Notes: generated by a model from the letters alone, not told the origin. A DNA stretch of 6,633 bases from an uncultured Cellvibrio sp. (GCA_946481735.1 CAMLOU010000184.1:1-6633); one strand, 5' to 3'. Counted from the first letter of the stretch, positions 1-6,493 are shown. A program made the numbers and translations.

Positions 1-327
1 ATAAAAATCCAGCTGTTGCGCGAGTTGGCACCTGCCTCCTCATGGCAGGATAATCTTCTATTGGCCAAATCCATAAAATCCCTAGCGGTACGCCTGTTGC
101 GCCCCAGACCTTTAGGCGAAGCAATCAGCAGCGCCGGGGGAATCTGTTTTTCTGCGTTGGATGACCAATTAATGCTGCGCGAGTTGCCCGGGGTATTTTG
201 CGCAGGTGAGATGCTGGACTGGGAAGCGCCCACAGGCGGCTATCTGTTAACCGGGTGCTTTGCCACCGGCCGACTCGCCGGCCACGGCGTCATAAACTGG
301 TTGCACGCGCGGCATTTATCCCATTGA
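1..327 (+). CDS. HI0933-like FAD flavoprotein (PP_4765 family), 3' end only
   Basis: This is the C-terminal 108 residues of a flavoprotein; the frame is open from base 1, so the gene begins outside the window and the internal TTG at 16 is not its start. The run from about local residue 38 (GEAISSAGG) through [19 protein letters not shown] and CFATGRLAG is the characteristic end of HI0933/YhiN-like NAD(P)/FAD-dependent oxidoreductases. The [12 protein letters not shown] form matches the PP_4765 subgroup (TIGR03862) as I remember it. In this family the GGY...ATG segment closes the FAD-binding Rossmann fold. Full members have roughly 400 residues, so about a quarter is present. The enzymes are cytoplasmic and their substrate is unsettled. 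A T-rich stretch follows the TGA stop but no clear terminator hairpin. The family call is firm; the reaction is unknown. Confidence 0.88.
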   Translation: MKIQLLRELAPASSWQDNLLLAKSIKSLAVRLLRPRPLGEAISSAGGICFSALDDQLMLRELPGVFCAGEMLDWEAPTGGYLLTGCFATGRLAGHGVINWLHARHLSH

Positions 328-480
328 TTTTTTATTGGTTTTAATGAACTTTTTGCGAGTGTTTGTTACGCCACATAGGGTTTTTGATGCTATTGCTGTT
401 TCAATTTCACTTCCTTATTATCGAACCTGCCCTTCTTTTTAAACGCCTAATAATTCAAAGAAACAACCTATTGCTAACCT

Positions 481-496
481 CCGGTACTCGTACCGG
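481..496 (+). promoter_or_regulatory. Perfect hairpin in the rnk leader
   Basis: CCGGTAC at 481-487 and GTACCGG at 490-496 are exact inverted repeats with two bases between them, so an RNA would fold as six pairs around a CTCG tetraloop. It lies 15 bases before the Shine-Dalgarno GAGG (512-515) of rnk. No T-run follows on either strand, so it does not look like an intrinsic terminator. It may be a leader hairpin that affects message stability or translation, or a protein-binding palindrome. The rest of 328-521 is AT-rich and I see only a weak -10-like AATAAT (449-454) with no matching -35. Confidence 0.45.
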
Positions 497-521
497 CGAT
501 CAACCATGTTCGAGGTTTTTT

Positions 522-917
522 ATGGCAAGTGAAGCACAAATCGTCATTACCGAGCGGGATTTCGAACGACTGGAAGCCTTGCTCAATTCATTACCAAAAT
601 TTAATCATTCCGGCGCCTGTCGCTTGATGGGTGGATTGCAACGGGCCGATGTAGTGGCCTGCGATAAGCTGGCACCTAATGTTGTCACCATGCATTCGCG
701 CGTCACCTTTACCGTACTGTCCACCGGCGAGGTATTTACCTACACCCTGGTTTATCCCCAGGATACCGATGGTTGTGCCGACAAGATTTCCGTGCTGGCA
801 CCTATGGGCAGTGCCTTGCTCGGCATGTCGGTCGGGCAGGAAATTGAATGGTTTATCTCCACCACCAAAACCATTCGCGTGCGCATTGATGCGGTGGAGT
901 ACCCGGAACAGGTTTGA
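522..917 (+). CDS. rnk: Nucleoside diphosphate kinase regulator Rnk (GreA/GreB-like)
   Basis: A 131-residue protein, close to the length of E. coli Rnk (about 136). Residues 1-45 form the short N-terminal helical hairpin (ITERDFERLEALL). Residues 50-127 form the GreA/GreB C-terminal FKBP-like domain, with APNVVTMHSRVTF (51-63), LVYPQDTDG (76-84) and ISVLAPMGSALLGMSVGQ (89-106), all hallmark segments. Rnk proteins bind RNA polymerase near the secondary channel, but their coiled coil is too short for transcript cleavage. The name comes from an effect on nucleoside diphosphate kinase levels in E. coli. ATG 522 is chosen because GAGG (512-515) sits six bases upstream and homology begins there; the frame is open back to 363 but that part reads as non-coding. 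It appears to be a single gene: 194 bases separate it from the gene before and 177 from the next. Confidence 0.95.
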   Translation: MASEAQIVITERDFERLEALLNSLPKFNHSGACRLMGGLQRADVVACDKLAPNVVTMHSRVTFTVLSTGEVFTYTLVYPQDTDGCADKISVLAPMGSALLGMSVGQEIEWFISTTKTIRVRIDAVEYPEQV

Positions 918-1054
918 TGAATTAATTTTTGCAAGAGAACCGCGCCCTGGAAACCACTCCTGCTGCGAGGGAAGCTGCGGGGCGCTAACATAACCAGTCC
1001 AGGCGACGCCGGGACCCCAATGATGTTAAACGAGCAACTCGTCAGCTAATTCCC

Positions 1055-1060
1055 TATAAT
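1055..1060 (+). promoter_or_regulatory. Candidate -10 box for the glycosyltransferase gene
   Basis: A perfect TATAAT at 1055-1060 lies 34 bases before the GTG start at 1095. It would place the transcript start near 1067 with a leader of about 28 bases. No good -35 is visible at 16-18 bases upstream (GAGCAA at 1032-1037 with a 17-base spacer is poor), so this is a partial promoter call. The 918-1094 gap otherwise holds a GC-rich inverted repeat (942-947 with 980-985) and no open gene. Confidence 0.45.
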
Positions 1061-1094
1061 CGCTCGCACCTTTATATAACCTGCGTGCGTTCCC

Positions 1095-2387
1095 GTGATT
1101 AATACTGTCCTGATTATCGGTTATGTCTGGCCCGAGCCCAATTCATCGGCGGCGGGTTCGCGCATGCTGCAACTGATCACCGGTTTCCTGCAACAACACT
1201 GGCGCGTGACCTTTGCCTCTGCCGCCGGGCTTTCTGAACATCGCATTAACCTGGCGACCCTGGGTGTTGAAGAAAAAACCATCGCCCTGAATTGTTCAAG
1301 TTTTGATGAATACCTGAAAGCATTAAATCCCGATGTCGTCGTGTTTGATCGTTTTTTTACCGAGGAACAATTCGGTTGGCGAGTGGCTAACAACTGCCCC
1401 AAGGCCGTGCGGGTTTTGAATACGGAAGACTTGCACAGCCTGCGTTACGCGCGCCAGCAGTTATTGAAAAAACAACAACAGTCGGCGGCAACAGAAGCAG
1501 AAAAATATCAGCTTTATCCAGCCATGGCAGACGATAAAATTTTATATAACATGATGGCTGGTGATGATATGGCACAGCGGGAGATCGCTGCGATTTACCG
1601 TTGCGATATCAGCTTGATGATCTCCCGCGCTGAATACCGTTTATTGCAACAGGCGTTTTCAATACCGGAGCACTTGTTGCATTACTGCCCGTTCCTGCTG
1701 CCGCCGCCGACATCGTCCCAGCCAGCCTTTGCGCAACGACAGGATTTTATAACCATCGGCAATTTTCGCCATGAACCCAACTGGGACGCGGTGCTGTGTC
1801 TCAAGCATTACCTATGGCCGCGCTTGCGCGCACAACTTCCCCAGGCTCAGTTGAAGATTTACGGGGCCTATCCGCCGCCCAAAGCCACCGCCCTGCATAA
1901 TCCGCAACAGGGCTTTTTGATCTGCGGCTGGGCCGATGATGCCCATGCCGTGATGCAACAAGCGCGTGTGTGCCTTGCGCCTTTGCGTTTTGGTGCCGGC
2001 CTCAAAGGGAAACTGATTGACGCGATGCAATGCGGCACACCCAGCGTTACAACATCTGTGGGTGCGGAAGGCATCGGGGATGCGGAAAATTGGCCAGGAT
2101 GTGTTGCTGATGATGTTGAGCACTTTATTTCCGCAGCGGTGCGCTTATATGAATCACCAGCGGAGTGGCAAGCCGCACAGGATCGTTGCGCGGCTGGATT
2201 GCAGCCATTCTCTGCCGTGACGTTATTACCTTTGTTGATCAGTAAACTGGAAGTAACCGCCGATAATCTGGAAACACATCGGCGCAACAATTTTATCGGT
2301 GCCATGCTGCAACACCATCAACATAAAAGCACGCAATATATGTCGCTATGGATTGAACAAAAAGCCAGGAATGCACAGCAGAATTAA
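1095..2387 (+). CDS. GT-B fold glycosyltransferase (GT4-like)
   Basis: A 430-residue, probably cytoplasmic or membrane-associated sugar transferase. The N-terminal Rossmann half starts with TVLIIGYVWPEPNSSAAGSRM (4-24), the usual opening of GT-B enzymes where the glycine-rich loop binds the acceptor side. The C-terminal half (about 215-375) is a Glycos_transf_1-type nucleotide-sugar domain: FITIGNFRHEPNWDA (218-232), LKIYG (253-257), GFLICGWADD (273-282), and VCLAPLRFGAGLKGKLIDAMQCGTP (292-316). The canonical E-x7-E motif is altered: the first position is in FGAGLKGK and the second is D309 instead of E, as in the GxGxKGKxxxA variant of the family. The tail after 385 is hydrophilic and unassigned. 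GTG 1095 is forced, because an in-frame TAA lies at 1077-1079 and no other start occurs between; no clear Shine-Dalgarno is seen. Donor and acceptor cannot be told from sequence. It stands alone, so cell-surface glycan synthesis is a guess. Confidence 0.85.
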   Translation: MINTVLIIGYVWPEPNSSAAGSRMLQLITGFLQQHWRVTFASAAGLSEHRINLATLGVEEKTIALNCSSFDEYLKALNPDVVVFDRFFTEEQFGWRVANNCPKAVRVLNTEDLHSLRYARQQLLKKQQQSAATEAEKYQLYPAMADDKILYNMMAGDDMAQREIAAIYRCDISLMISRAEYRLLQQAFSIPEHLLHYCPFLLPPPTSSQPAFAQRQDFITIGNFRHEPNWDAVLCLKHYLWPRLRAQLPQAQLKIYGAYPPPKATALHNPQQGFLICGWADDAHAVMQQARVCLAPLRFGAGLKGKLIDAMQCGTPSVTTSVGAEGIGDAENWPGCVADDVEHFISAAVRLYESPAEWQAAQDRCAAGLQPFSAVTLLPLLISKLEVTADNLETHRRNNFIGAMLQHHQHKSTQYMSLWIEQKARNAQQN

Positions 2388-2458
2388 TCGTCGCAGAATA
2401 AATTCTGGAAGTTACCTCTCAAGCAAATGAGCACCGGAATCAGCTTTCCAACGCAGCA

Positions 2459-3337
2459 TCAGGGCGCCAAGCGATTTTTGAGGGGTTGCTCAAGATCAAA
2501 AACACGGCGCTCTTTATTAGCCAGCTCCTCATAGCCTCGCTTGAAGCTCGGTACGCTGAAAAATAATTCATTAAAACTGCCATCTTCAATGGCCAGTTGC
2601 AAACCCCGCTCAATACGCTCCGCCAGTTTTTTATCGCGCGGGTTGACGAAGAAATAAATCGGGGCGGGATAGTAAAACATCAGATGTTCTTCAATCACCA
2701 AACCTTTATCGGCGTGCGCTTGTTGCTCGTCCCAGATCTCGTACAAGCCTCGGGGAAAATAATCAAAACGTTTACCGGCGAGCATGGTAAATAACAAATC
2801 GTAATGGGCCGAAGTCACCACCGGCAGGTCGTTATTCTGCATCACCCGGGTATCGGGCCAGTTGGACACCGAACCGGCGCGCAGGCGACGCAAATCATCC
2901 AGGGAGCGGATCGCGCGGAATGTGTCGCGATCCTTTTGGCGAATCAGGAAAATGCGATGGCTGTTCAATCCCTGTAACAAGGACACGCGAATGGGCAGCA
3001 GCTCCCGCTCACGATCTTCGTCGGGGCTGGTCCACAAGACGTTGATGGAGCGGCCAAATTTCAGCTCGGAGATAATGCGCGCGGAGGTAAAATTATTGCG
3101 GAAATAATGGATCTCGTAAGGGCCATAGATGGCGACTGTCTTGTCGAGGACCAGGCTCAGGAGTTTCGGGAAATACGCTTGGTGGCTCGGTGCGCTGGCT
3201 TTAATAAATGGCAGGACAATCTGTTGCACCTCTACTGGTTGGTTGCCCGTAGCCGAACAACTGGCAGCAAGGAGTAGGCCGACTAATAACTGCCGGATCA
3301 GTTGCGCGCGCTGGAATAATCTCCGTACCGATAACAT
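2459..3337 (-). CDS. Orphan periplasmic solute-binding-type protein
   Basis: A 292-residue exported protein. The N terminus has arginines (5, 6, 10, 15), a hydrophobic core LLVGLLLAAS (17-26) and Cys27. AASC loosely fits a lipobox, so it may be a lipoprotein; signal peptidase I cleavage just after (CSA) is the alternative. The rest resembles the SBP_bac_3-like two-lobed binding fold: a first strand VQQIVLPFI (37-45), IRSLDDLRRLRAGSVSNWPDTRVMQ (143-167, typical of the lobe-2 entry), LLFTMLAGKRFDYFPRGLYEIW (181-202) and a final helix LAERIERGLQLAIEDGSFNELF (238-259). No permease or ATPase gene is next to it, so an ABC transport role is unproven; such orphans may act as sensors. The gene is convergent with the glycosyltransferase (71-base gap, no terminator seen) and divergent from the RDD gene. 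The upstream GGGTAAG is a weak ribosome site for ATG 3337. Confidence 0.75.
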   Translation of the reverse strand: MLSVRRLFQRAQLIRQLLVGLLLAASCSATGNQPVEVQQIVLPFIKASAPSHQAYFPKLLSLVLDKTVAIYGPYEIHYFRNNFTSARIISELKFGRSINVLWTSPDEDRERELLPIRVSLLQGLNSHRIFLIRQKDRDTFRAIRSLDDLRRLRAGSVSNWPDTRVMQNNDLPVVTSAHYDLLFTMLAGKRFDYFPRGLYEIWDEQQAHADKGLVIEEHLMFYYPAPIYFFVNPRDKKLAERIERGLQLAIEDGSFNELFFSVPSFKRGYEELANKERRVFDLEQPLKNRLAP

Positions 3338-3389
3338 TGCATACTTACCCGTAAAAAATCTGCCCGGCGATCCCGTCGGTGATTAATTC

Positions 3390-3395
3390 AGTATA
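3390..3395 (-). promoter_or_regulatory. Candidate -10 box for the solute-binding gene
   Basis: Read on the minus strand, TATACT (5 of 6 to consensus) occurs 52 bases before ATG 3337 and would give a leader of about 45 bases. The bases 16-18 upstream (TGGCGC or GTGGCG) are a poor -35, so an activator would be expected if this is used. It lies in the 193-base gap between two divergent genes. Confidence 0.35.
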
Positions 3396-3455
3396 GATTA
3401 AGTCTCACCCCGCGCCACGGTCGACCAGCGCGCCCGCCGCTCAGGCTCCCATATT

Positions 3456-3465
3456 ATTTGCAAAT
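3456..3465. promoter_or_regulatory. 10-bp palindrome in the divergent intergenic region
   Basis: ATTTGCAAAT is a perfect palindrome 65 bases before the RDD start and about 118 bases before the start of the opposite gene. Its position between divergent genes is compatible with an operator, but a 10-bp AT-rich palindrome also occurs easily by chance. I compared it with Fur- and CRP-type sites and found no convincing match. Confidence 0.2.
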
Positions 3466-3530
3466 GATTTAGCATGGCTCACTCTTCAGTTATTGAGTCA
3501 TAGCTATTTTTATCAGTACAAGGAATCAAT

Positions 3531-4043
3531 ATGGAAAACCCCTATCAATCACCAAATGCTGACCTGATGAGCACGCCGCCCGAAAATGACGGCACAACCA
3601 TGCCCTTGGCTTCAAAGTGGGCGCGCTTGTTCGGTGCCATCATCGACGGCATCATCGGTATCCTGATCGCTATCCCTTTCTGGATACTGATCGGCGGCTT
3701 CGACATGATCATGGGTGGCACAGAGCCCCCGCTTCAGTACACACTGCTCGGTGGGGTGTATGGTTTTGTGGCGTTCCTGTTGGTCCACGGTTATCTGTTG
3801 AAGACCTACGGACAAACCGTGGGCAAGAAGATGTTGGGCACCCGGATTACCGATATGCAAGGTAACCTGCCGGCATTTGGCCCCCTGATCCTGAAGCGCT
3901 ACCTGCCGATTTCGGTGGTATCGATTATTCCCGTAATCGGACCGCTGCTGACCTTGATTGATATCCTGTTTATCTTCCGCAGTGATCGCCGCTGTGTGCA
4001 CGACCTGATTGCGGGTACCCAGGTATTAGAGGAAAGAAAATAA
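3531..4043 (+). CDS. RDD-family integral membrane protein
   Basis: A 170-residue inner-membrane protein. A short polar head opens with MENPYQSP, then the RDD domain (about 26-166). Helix 1 carries the diagnostic Arg and Asp in WARLFGAIIDGIIG (R32, D39). Further segments are at about 42-58, 70-90 and 124-150. The inter-helix loop GQTVGKKMLGTRITD (94-108) and the closing RSDRRCVHDLIAGTQV (150-165) are family hallmarks. RDD proteins have been linked to transport, including Na+/H+ antiport in one described case, but most have no known role, and none can be assigned here. ATG 3531 has a good ribosome site, AAGGA at 3520-3524, six bases upstream. The gene is alone: the neighbour on the left is divergent, the one on the right convergent, and a strong hairpin follows 17 bases after the stop. 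Confidence 0.92.
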   Translation: MENPYQSPNADLMSTPPENDGTTMPLASKWARLFGAIIDGIIGILIAIPFWILIGGFDMIMGGTEPPLQYTLLGGVYGFVAFLLVHGYLLKTYGQTVGKKMLGTRITDMQGNLPAFGPLILKRYLPISVVSIIPVIGPLLTLIDILFIFRSDRRCVHDLIAGTQVLEERK

Positions 4044-4060
4044 ACGTTTGAACGTGAAAC

Positions 4061-4095
4061 CCCGGCCACGGAGGCGTCGACGCCTCTTGGCCGGG
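4061..4095. terminator. Strong GC-rich hairpin between convergent genes
   Basis: CCCGGCC (4061-4067) pairs with GGCCGGG (4089-4095), and inside it GAGGCG (4071-4076) pairs with CGCCTC (4081-4086) around a TCGA tetraloop; ACG and TT form a small internal loop. It begins 17 bases after the RDD stop and 53 bases after the stop of the opposite gene, where a bidirectional terminator would sit. The T-tract is poor both ways: TCTATGTG on the + side and GTTTCACG on the - side. It may therefore work as a pause or message-end barrier rather than a textbook intrinsic terminator. Confidence 0.65.
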
Positions 4096-4130
4096 TCTAT
4101 GTGATACAGAGGCGAAATAGTTCACCCGAC

Positions 4131-4146
4131 AAACCTTTTATGGTTT
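4131..4146 (-). terminator. Weak hairpin right after the PA14 gene stop
   Basis: AAACC (4131-4135) and GGTTT (4142-4146) could form a five-pair stem with a six-base AT loop directly behind the minus-strand stop, which reads TGATAA as two stops in a row. The stem is weak and no T-run follows, so the stronger hairpin at 4061-4095 is the better candidate end for this transcript. Confidence 0.2.
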
Positions 4147-4147
4147 A

Positions 4148-4705
4148 TCAAAACCGCATATATTTCGAATCATCACCAAAATAATAGGCTTTACCATCGC
4201 TGTTATACAAATACTGCACCGTCAAACCCGATTGCCCATACCCCTGGAAATAAGAGAACCGAAAGTTGTGTTTCCCTTCGCTTAGGGTCACCGGACAACT
4301 CTGCATGGAGAACGGACGATCGCGCTGGAATTCACACAAGGGTTTACCATCAATCGCTGCGGTAAAGCCATCATCGCTGGCGATATTAAAGCGGTATTGC
4401 CCTGCGACTTTCACCGTGAACTCATGGTCAACATCCACAAAAAATTGATCGTGGTAGCCGATATCACCCAGCTTGTCATGGCGAAAGCGACTCTTGTTGT
4501 AGAGGTTCAGGTTATCCACCATGACCTCTTTGGTAAATTCCACATCGCGCGGCTGATTGATGGTGCTAATTTGTGCGCGGTTCTTGACGATGGTGAGTTT
4601 AATCACCGGATCAACATACACCGGTGTGATGCGCCACAGGATAACCACCGTTACCACCGCTAACAGAATCGACAGGGCCGTATTTTTATTCATTGTCAGT
4701 TTCAT
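4148..4705 (-). CDS. Membrane-anchored PA14-domain protein
   Basis: A 185-residue protein with one N-terminal membrane segment (about 9-25) followed by a domain that should face the periplasm. Residues about 85-175 match a PA14 fold: GQYRFNIASDDGF (102-114), AAIDGKPLCEF (116-126), LSEGKHNFRFSYFQGYG (141-157) and GLTVQYLY (160-167). PA14 domains are beta-barrels that in several proteins bind carbohydrate; D111, D112 and D119 lie where family ligand or Ca2+ contacts usually are. C124 and C137 could form a disulfide. ATG 4705 lies one base after the stop of the PMT-type gene, with GGTGAG five bases upstream inside that gene's end, so translation is probably coupled. A second ATG at codon 5 (4693) is possible. 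The layout suggests an accessory or glycan-binding partner of the transferase. The fold is fairly sure; the role is inference. Confidence 0.8.
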   Translation of the reverse strand: MKLTMNKNTALSILLAVVTVVILWRITPVYVDPVIKLTIVKNRAQISTINQPRDVEFTKEVMVDNLNLYNKSRFRHDKLGDIGYHDQFFVDVDHEFTVKVAGQYRFNIASDDGFTAAIDGKPLCEFQRDRPFSMQSCPVTLSEGKHNFRFSYFQGYGQSGLTVQYLYNSDGKAYYFGDDSKYMRF

Positions 4706-4706
4706 C

Positions 4707-6299
4707 TTATCTCACCACATTCAATTGCCAGAAGCTGAACCAGTTGCGCAACGCGAACTCATCTTCAGTCATCTGGAAGCCGTAGGTAAACGGCGAGAAG
4801 AAGGCGAATACCCCAATAACCAGCAGCACAAACACACCCAGGTTGATCATGGTGTGGCGCTGATTCGCGATCACTTCATCGCGGAAGATATAGGTGAACA
4901 CCATCGCCAGGTTGAGCGCCCCAAACACCAGCGGTACCAGATAGTGATACAGGTACATCACCCGTTCGATTTGCAAGATGGCGATCATGTAGCACACATA
5001 CAGCGTGGTGAATGCACAGATCCAATAGAACAGCGGCTCGTCTTTGACTTTGTTGCCATAGACGAATTTGCTGGTGAGCAAACCGACAGAAAGAATAACG
5101 CCCAGCAACACCGAGAACCACACGATAGGGTTGCAGATGATTTGCATATAACGCACCTGCACCTTGCCGTCGATGGTGTCTTTGTCCCAGCGGTAATTGA
5201 TGCTCTTTTTACCGATGGGCCAGCCCGATGCATGGCTGCCATTTTCGCCGGGCTTGCACACATCCAGGCGCGGTACACCGTCGGCATATTCGGAGATGTA
5301 ACGCCAGTTATCTTTCATGCCCACCATAAATGCCGATGGCGTAAAGGTTTCACCTTTGCGAATGTAATTAAGGTATTCCGGTGAGGCTTTATAGGTGCGG
5401 TTATTAACGACTTCGGTACCCATCCCGATATGGATATAAAAAATACCGAAGAACACCAGCAGTAAAGGCACAACCCCGGCAGGTACCGTCACCGCCAGAC
5501 GCTTGAGCAAGGCCAGCCATTTCAACTGTTTGATGTTCTGCCATTGGTCCACCCCCCACAGCATGACAAACAACAGCAATAAGATGGCGCCGTTCAGTTT
5601 TACCGCAATTGCCAGGCCGATCAGCACACCGAGGATCGCGTAGTGCGGCAAACGTATGCGTTTGCCGCTGGTGATCACGCGCACCATGTAATAGATCGCG
5701 CCCAGGATGAAAAACATCTGGATGCCTTCCAGCATCACCGAGCGCGAGTGAATCACCATGGCGTTGTCAAAAATCACCAGCGCGGTAAACGCCGCCGCCA
5801 CCCATTTACGTCGGGTAATGCGGTGCACAATGCCGTAGAAAAACAATACCGAAAACGCCATCAGGAAGGTCGATGGCAAGCGGAAACCGGTGTAGCGCAT
5901 ACCCGCCGGCGCGGCGTCGCCGGTAAGGTAATCCGTCTCGTTGAGCGCACGCTTGTCGATGTTTTTGTTGGCACCCACAACTGTTTCACCCACCGCCATC
6001 AGCATCTTGCCCAGCGGTGGATGCGGCTCCATGTACATCACGCCGTCGATGTGTTTTTGCGCCGAGGCAATATGATAATTCTCATCCCAGAACATGGCTT
6101 TGGGATTGCCATAGAGGGTGCCGTAAATAATCAGGGAAATAATGAGGATGCCAGCGGGAACCAGGTAGTCGCCGTATTTTTTCAGGATGTCTTGCATACG
6201 CGGTTTCTTGTTGTCAGTTAAAGTTTTGTCAGCCTTCCGGTGCAATGCGGGTGCATTGCCATCAATGGAATGGCTGGTTAAGTGCGCGTCGGATACCAC
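4707..6299 (-). CDS. PMT-type (GT39) lipid-carrier-dependent protein glycosyltransferase
   Basis: A 530-residue polytopic inner-membrane protein of the dolichyl-phosphate-mannose protein mannosyltransferase family. These move a sugar from a polyprenyl phosphate to Ser/Thr of exported proteins on the outer face. After a polar N terminus, helix 1 is at about 45-61. The first external loop has the acidic pair in FWDENYH (D72, E73) and EPHPPLGKML (91-100), matching the DE and D-x-HPPLGK motifs of PMTs. R140 sits in GFRLPSTF, and SRSVMLEG (185-192) corresponds to the conserved second loop. Other helices lie at about 143-158, 166-182, 193-208, 220-248, 270-290, 391-410, 424-442, 448-472 and 484-501. 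The loop at 291-390 contains SHASGWPIGKKSINYRW, typical of bacterial members, and no MIR domain. The start is uncertain: GTG 6299 is the first start after an in-frame stop (6321-6323) but has no Shine-Dalgarno. ATG 6197 (residue 35) has only a weak AAGAAA. It heads a two-gene unit with the PA14 gene. Confidence 0.9.
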   Translation of the reverse strand: MVSDAHLTSHSIDGNAPALHRKADKTLTDNKKPRMQDILKKYGDYLVPAGILIISLIIYGTLYGNPKAMFWDENYHIASAQKHIDGVMYMEPHPPLGKMLMAVGETVVGANKNIDKRALNETDYLTGDAAPAGMRYTGFRLPSTFLMAFSVLFFYGIVHRITRRKWVAAAFTALVIFDNAMVIHSRSVMLEGIQMFFILGAIYYMVRVITSGKRIRLPHYAILGVLIGLAIAVKLNGAILLLLFVMLWGVDQWQNIKQLKWLALLKRLAVTVPAGVVPLLLVFFGIFYIHIGMGTEVVNNRTYKASPEYLNYIRKGETFTPSAFMVGMKDNWRYISEYADGVPRLDVCKPGENGSHASGWPIGKKSINYRWDKDTIDGKVQVRYMQIICNPIVWFSVLLGVILSVGLLTSKFVYGNKVKDEPLFYWICAFTTLYVCYMIAILQIERVMYLYHYLVPLVFGALNLAMVFTYIFRDEVIANQRHTMINLGVFVLLVIGVFAFFSPFTYGFQMTEDEFALRNWFSFWQLNVVR

Positions 6300-6312
6300 T
6301 GTTTTTATTTTG

Positions 6313-6342
6313 GCCCGCGATCATAACACTTGCGTCGCGGGC
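6313..6342 (-). promoter_or_regulatory. Extended -10 promoter inside an 8-bp inverted repeat, upstream of the PMT-type gene
   Basis: GCCCGCGA (6313-6320) and TCGCGGGC (6335-6342) are exact inverted repeats with 14 bases between, so their centres are 22 bp apart, about two helical turns. On the minus strand the gap carries TGTTATGAT (6328 down to 6320), an extended -10 with the TG motif and a 5-of-6 hexamer. The -35 region (TCAAAC) is poor. A start near 6313 would leave a leader of only about 14 bases to GTG 6299, or about 115 bases to ATG 6197. The arms could be an operator covering the promoter, or a simple hairpin. There is no T-run after it on either strand. Confidence 0.45.
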
Positions 6343-6493
6343 GTTTGAGCGAAAAGTACACATCGACTGTCGGGATCGTGATGACGATCTCATGGGCAAG
6401 CACTGGTTATTTTTCTGCTTGAACGATTAGGTCGGGTGTACAAGGAGGCTGATTTTGCCTTGTTCAGGCGAGACAGGCAAATGGGGTGGTTCG

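Noticed and set aside
363..521. Upstream in-frame extension of rnk from TTG 363
   Set aside because: The extra 53 residues are not Rnk-like, there is no ribosome site at 363, and ATG 522 has GAGG at the right distance and gives the normal family length.
942..985. GCGCCC/GGGCGC stem after rnk as a terminator
   Set aside because: The loop would be 32 bases and no T-run follows; it may be chance in a GC-rich gap.
1868..2305. 145-codon open frame on the - strand
   Set aside because: It lies antisense to the donor-binding domain of the glycosyltransferase and shows no family features.
2394..2407. CAGAAT/ATTCTG inverted repeat after the glycosyltransferase gene
   Set aside because: A short AT-rich stem without a T-tract; too weak to call a terminator.
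3452..3475. Fur- or CRP-like operator around ATTTGCAAAT
   Set aside because: Neither the GATAAT hexamer series of Fur nor the TGTGA-N6-TCACA pattern of CRP is matched.
4557..5384. 275-codon open frame on the + strand
   Set aside because: It runs antisense across the PMT-type and PA14 genes, both of which have clear family motifs; the His/Gln-rich, low-hydrophobic translation is typical of a shadow frame.
5643..6221. 192-codon open frame on the + strand
   Set aside because: It is antisense to the N-terminal half of the PMT-type gene, His/Arg-rich, without a ribosome site or recognisable domain.
6374..6389. GATCG/CGATC inverted repeat
   Set aside because: Five-base arms are expected by chance and nothing around them supports a function.
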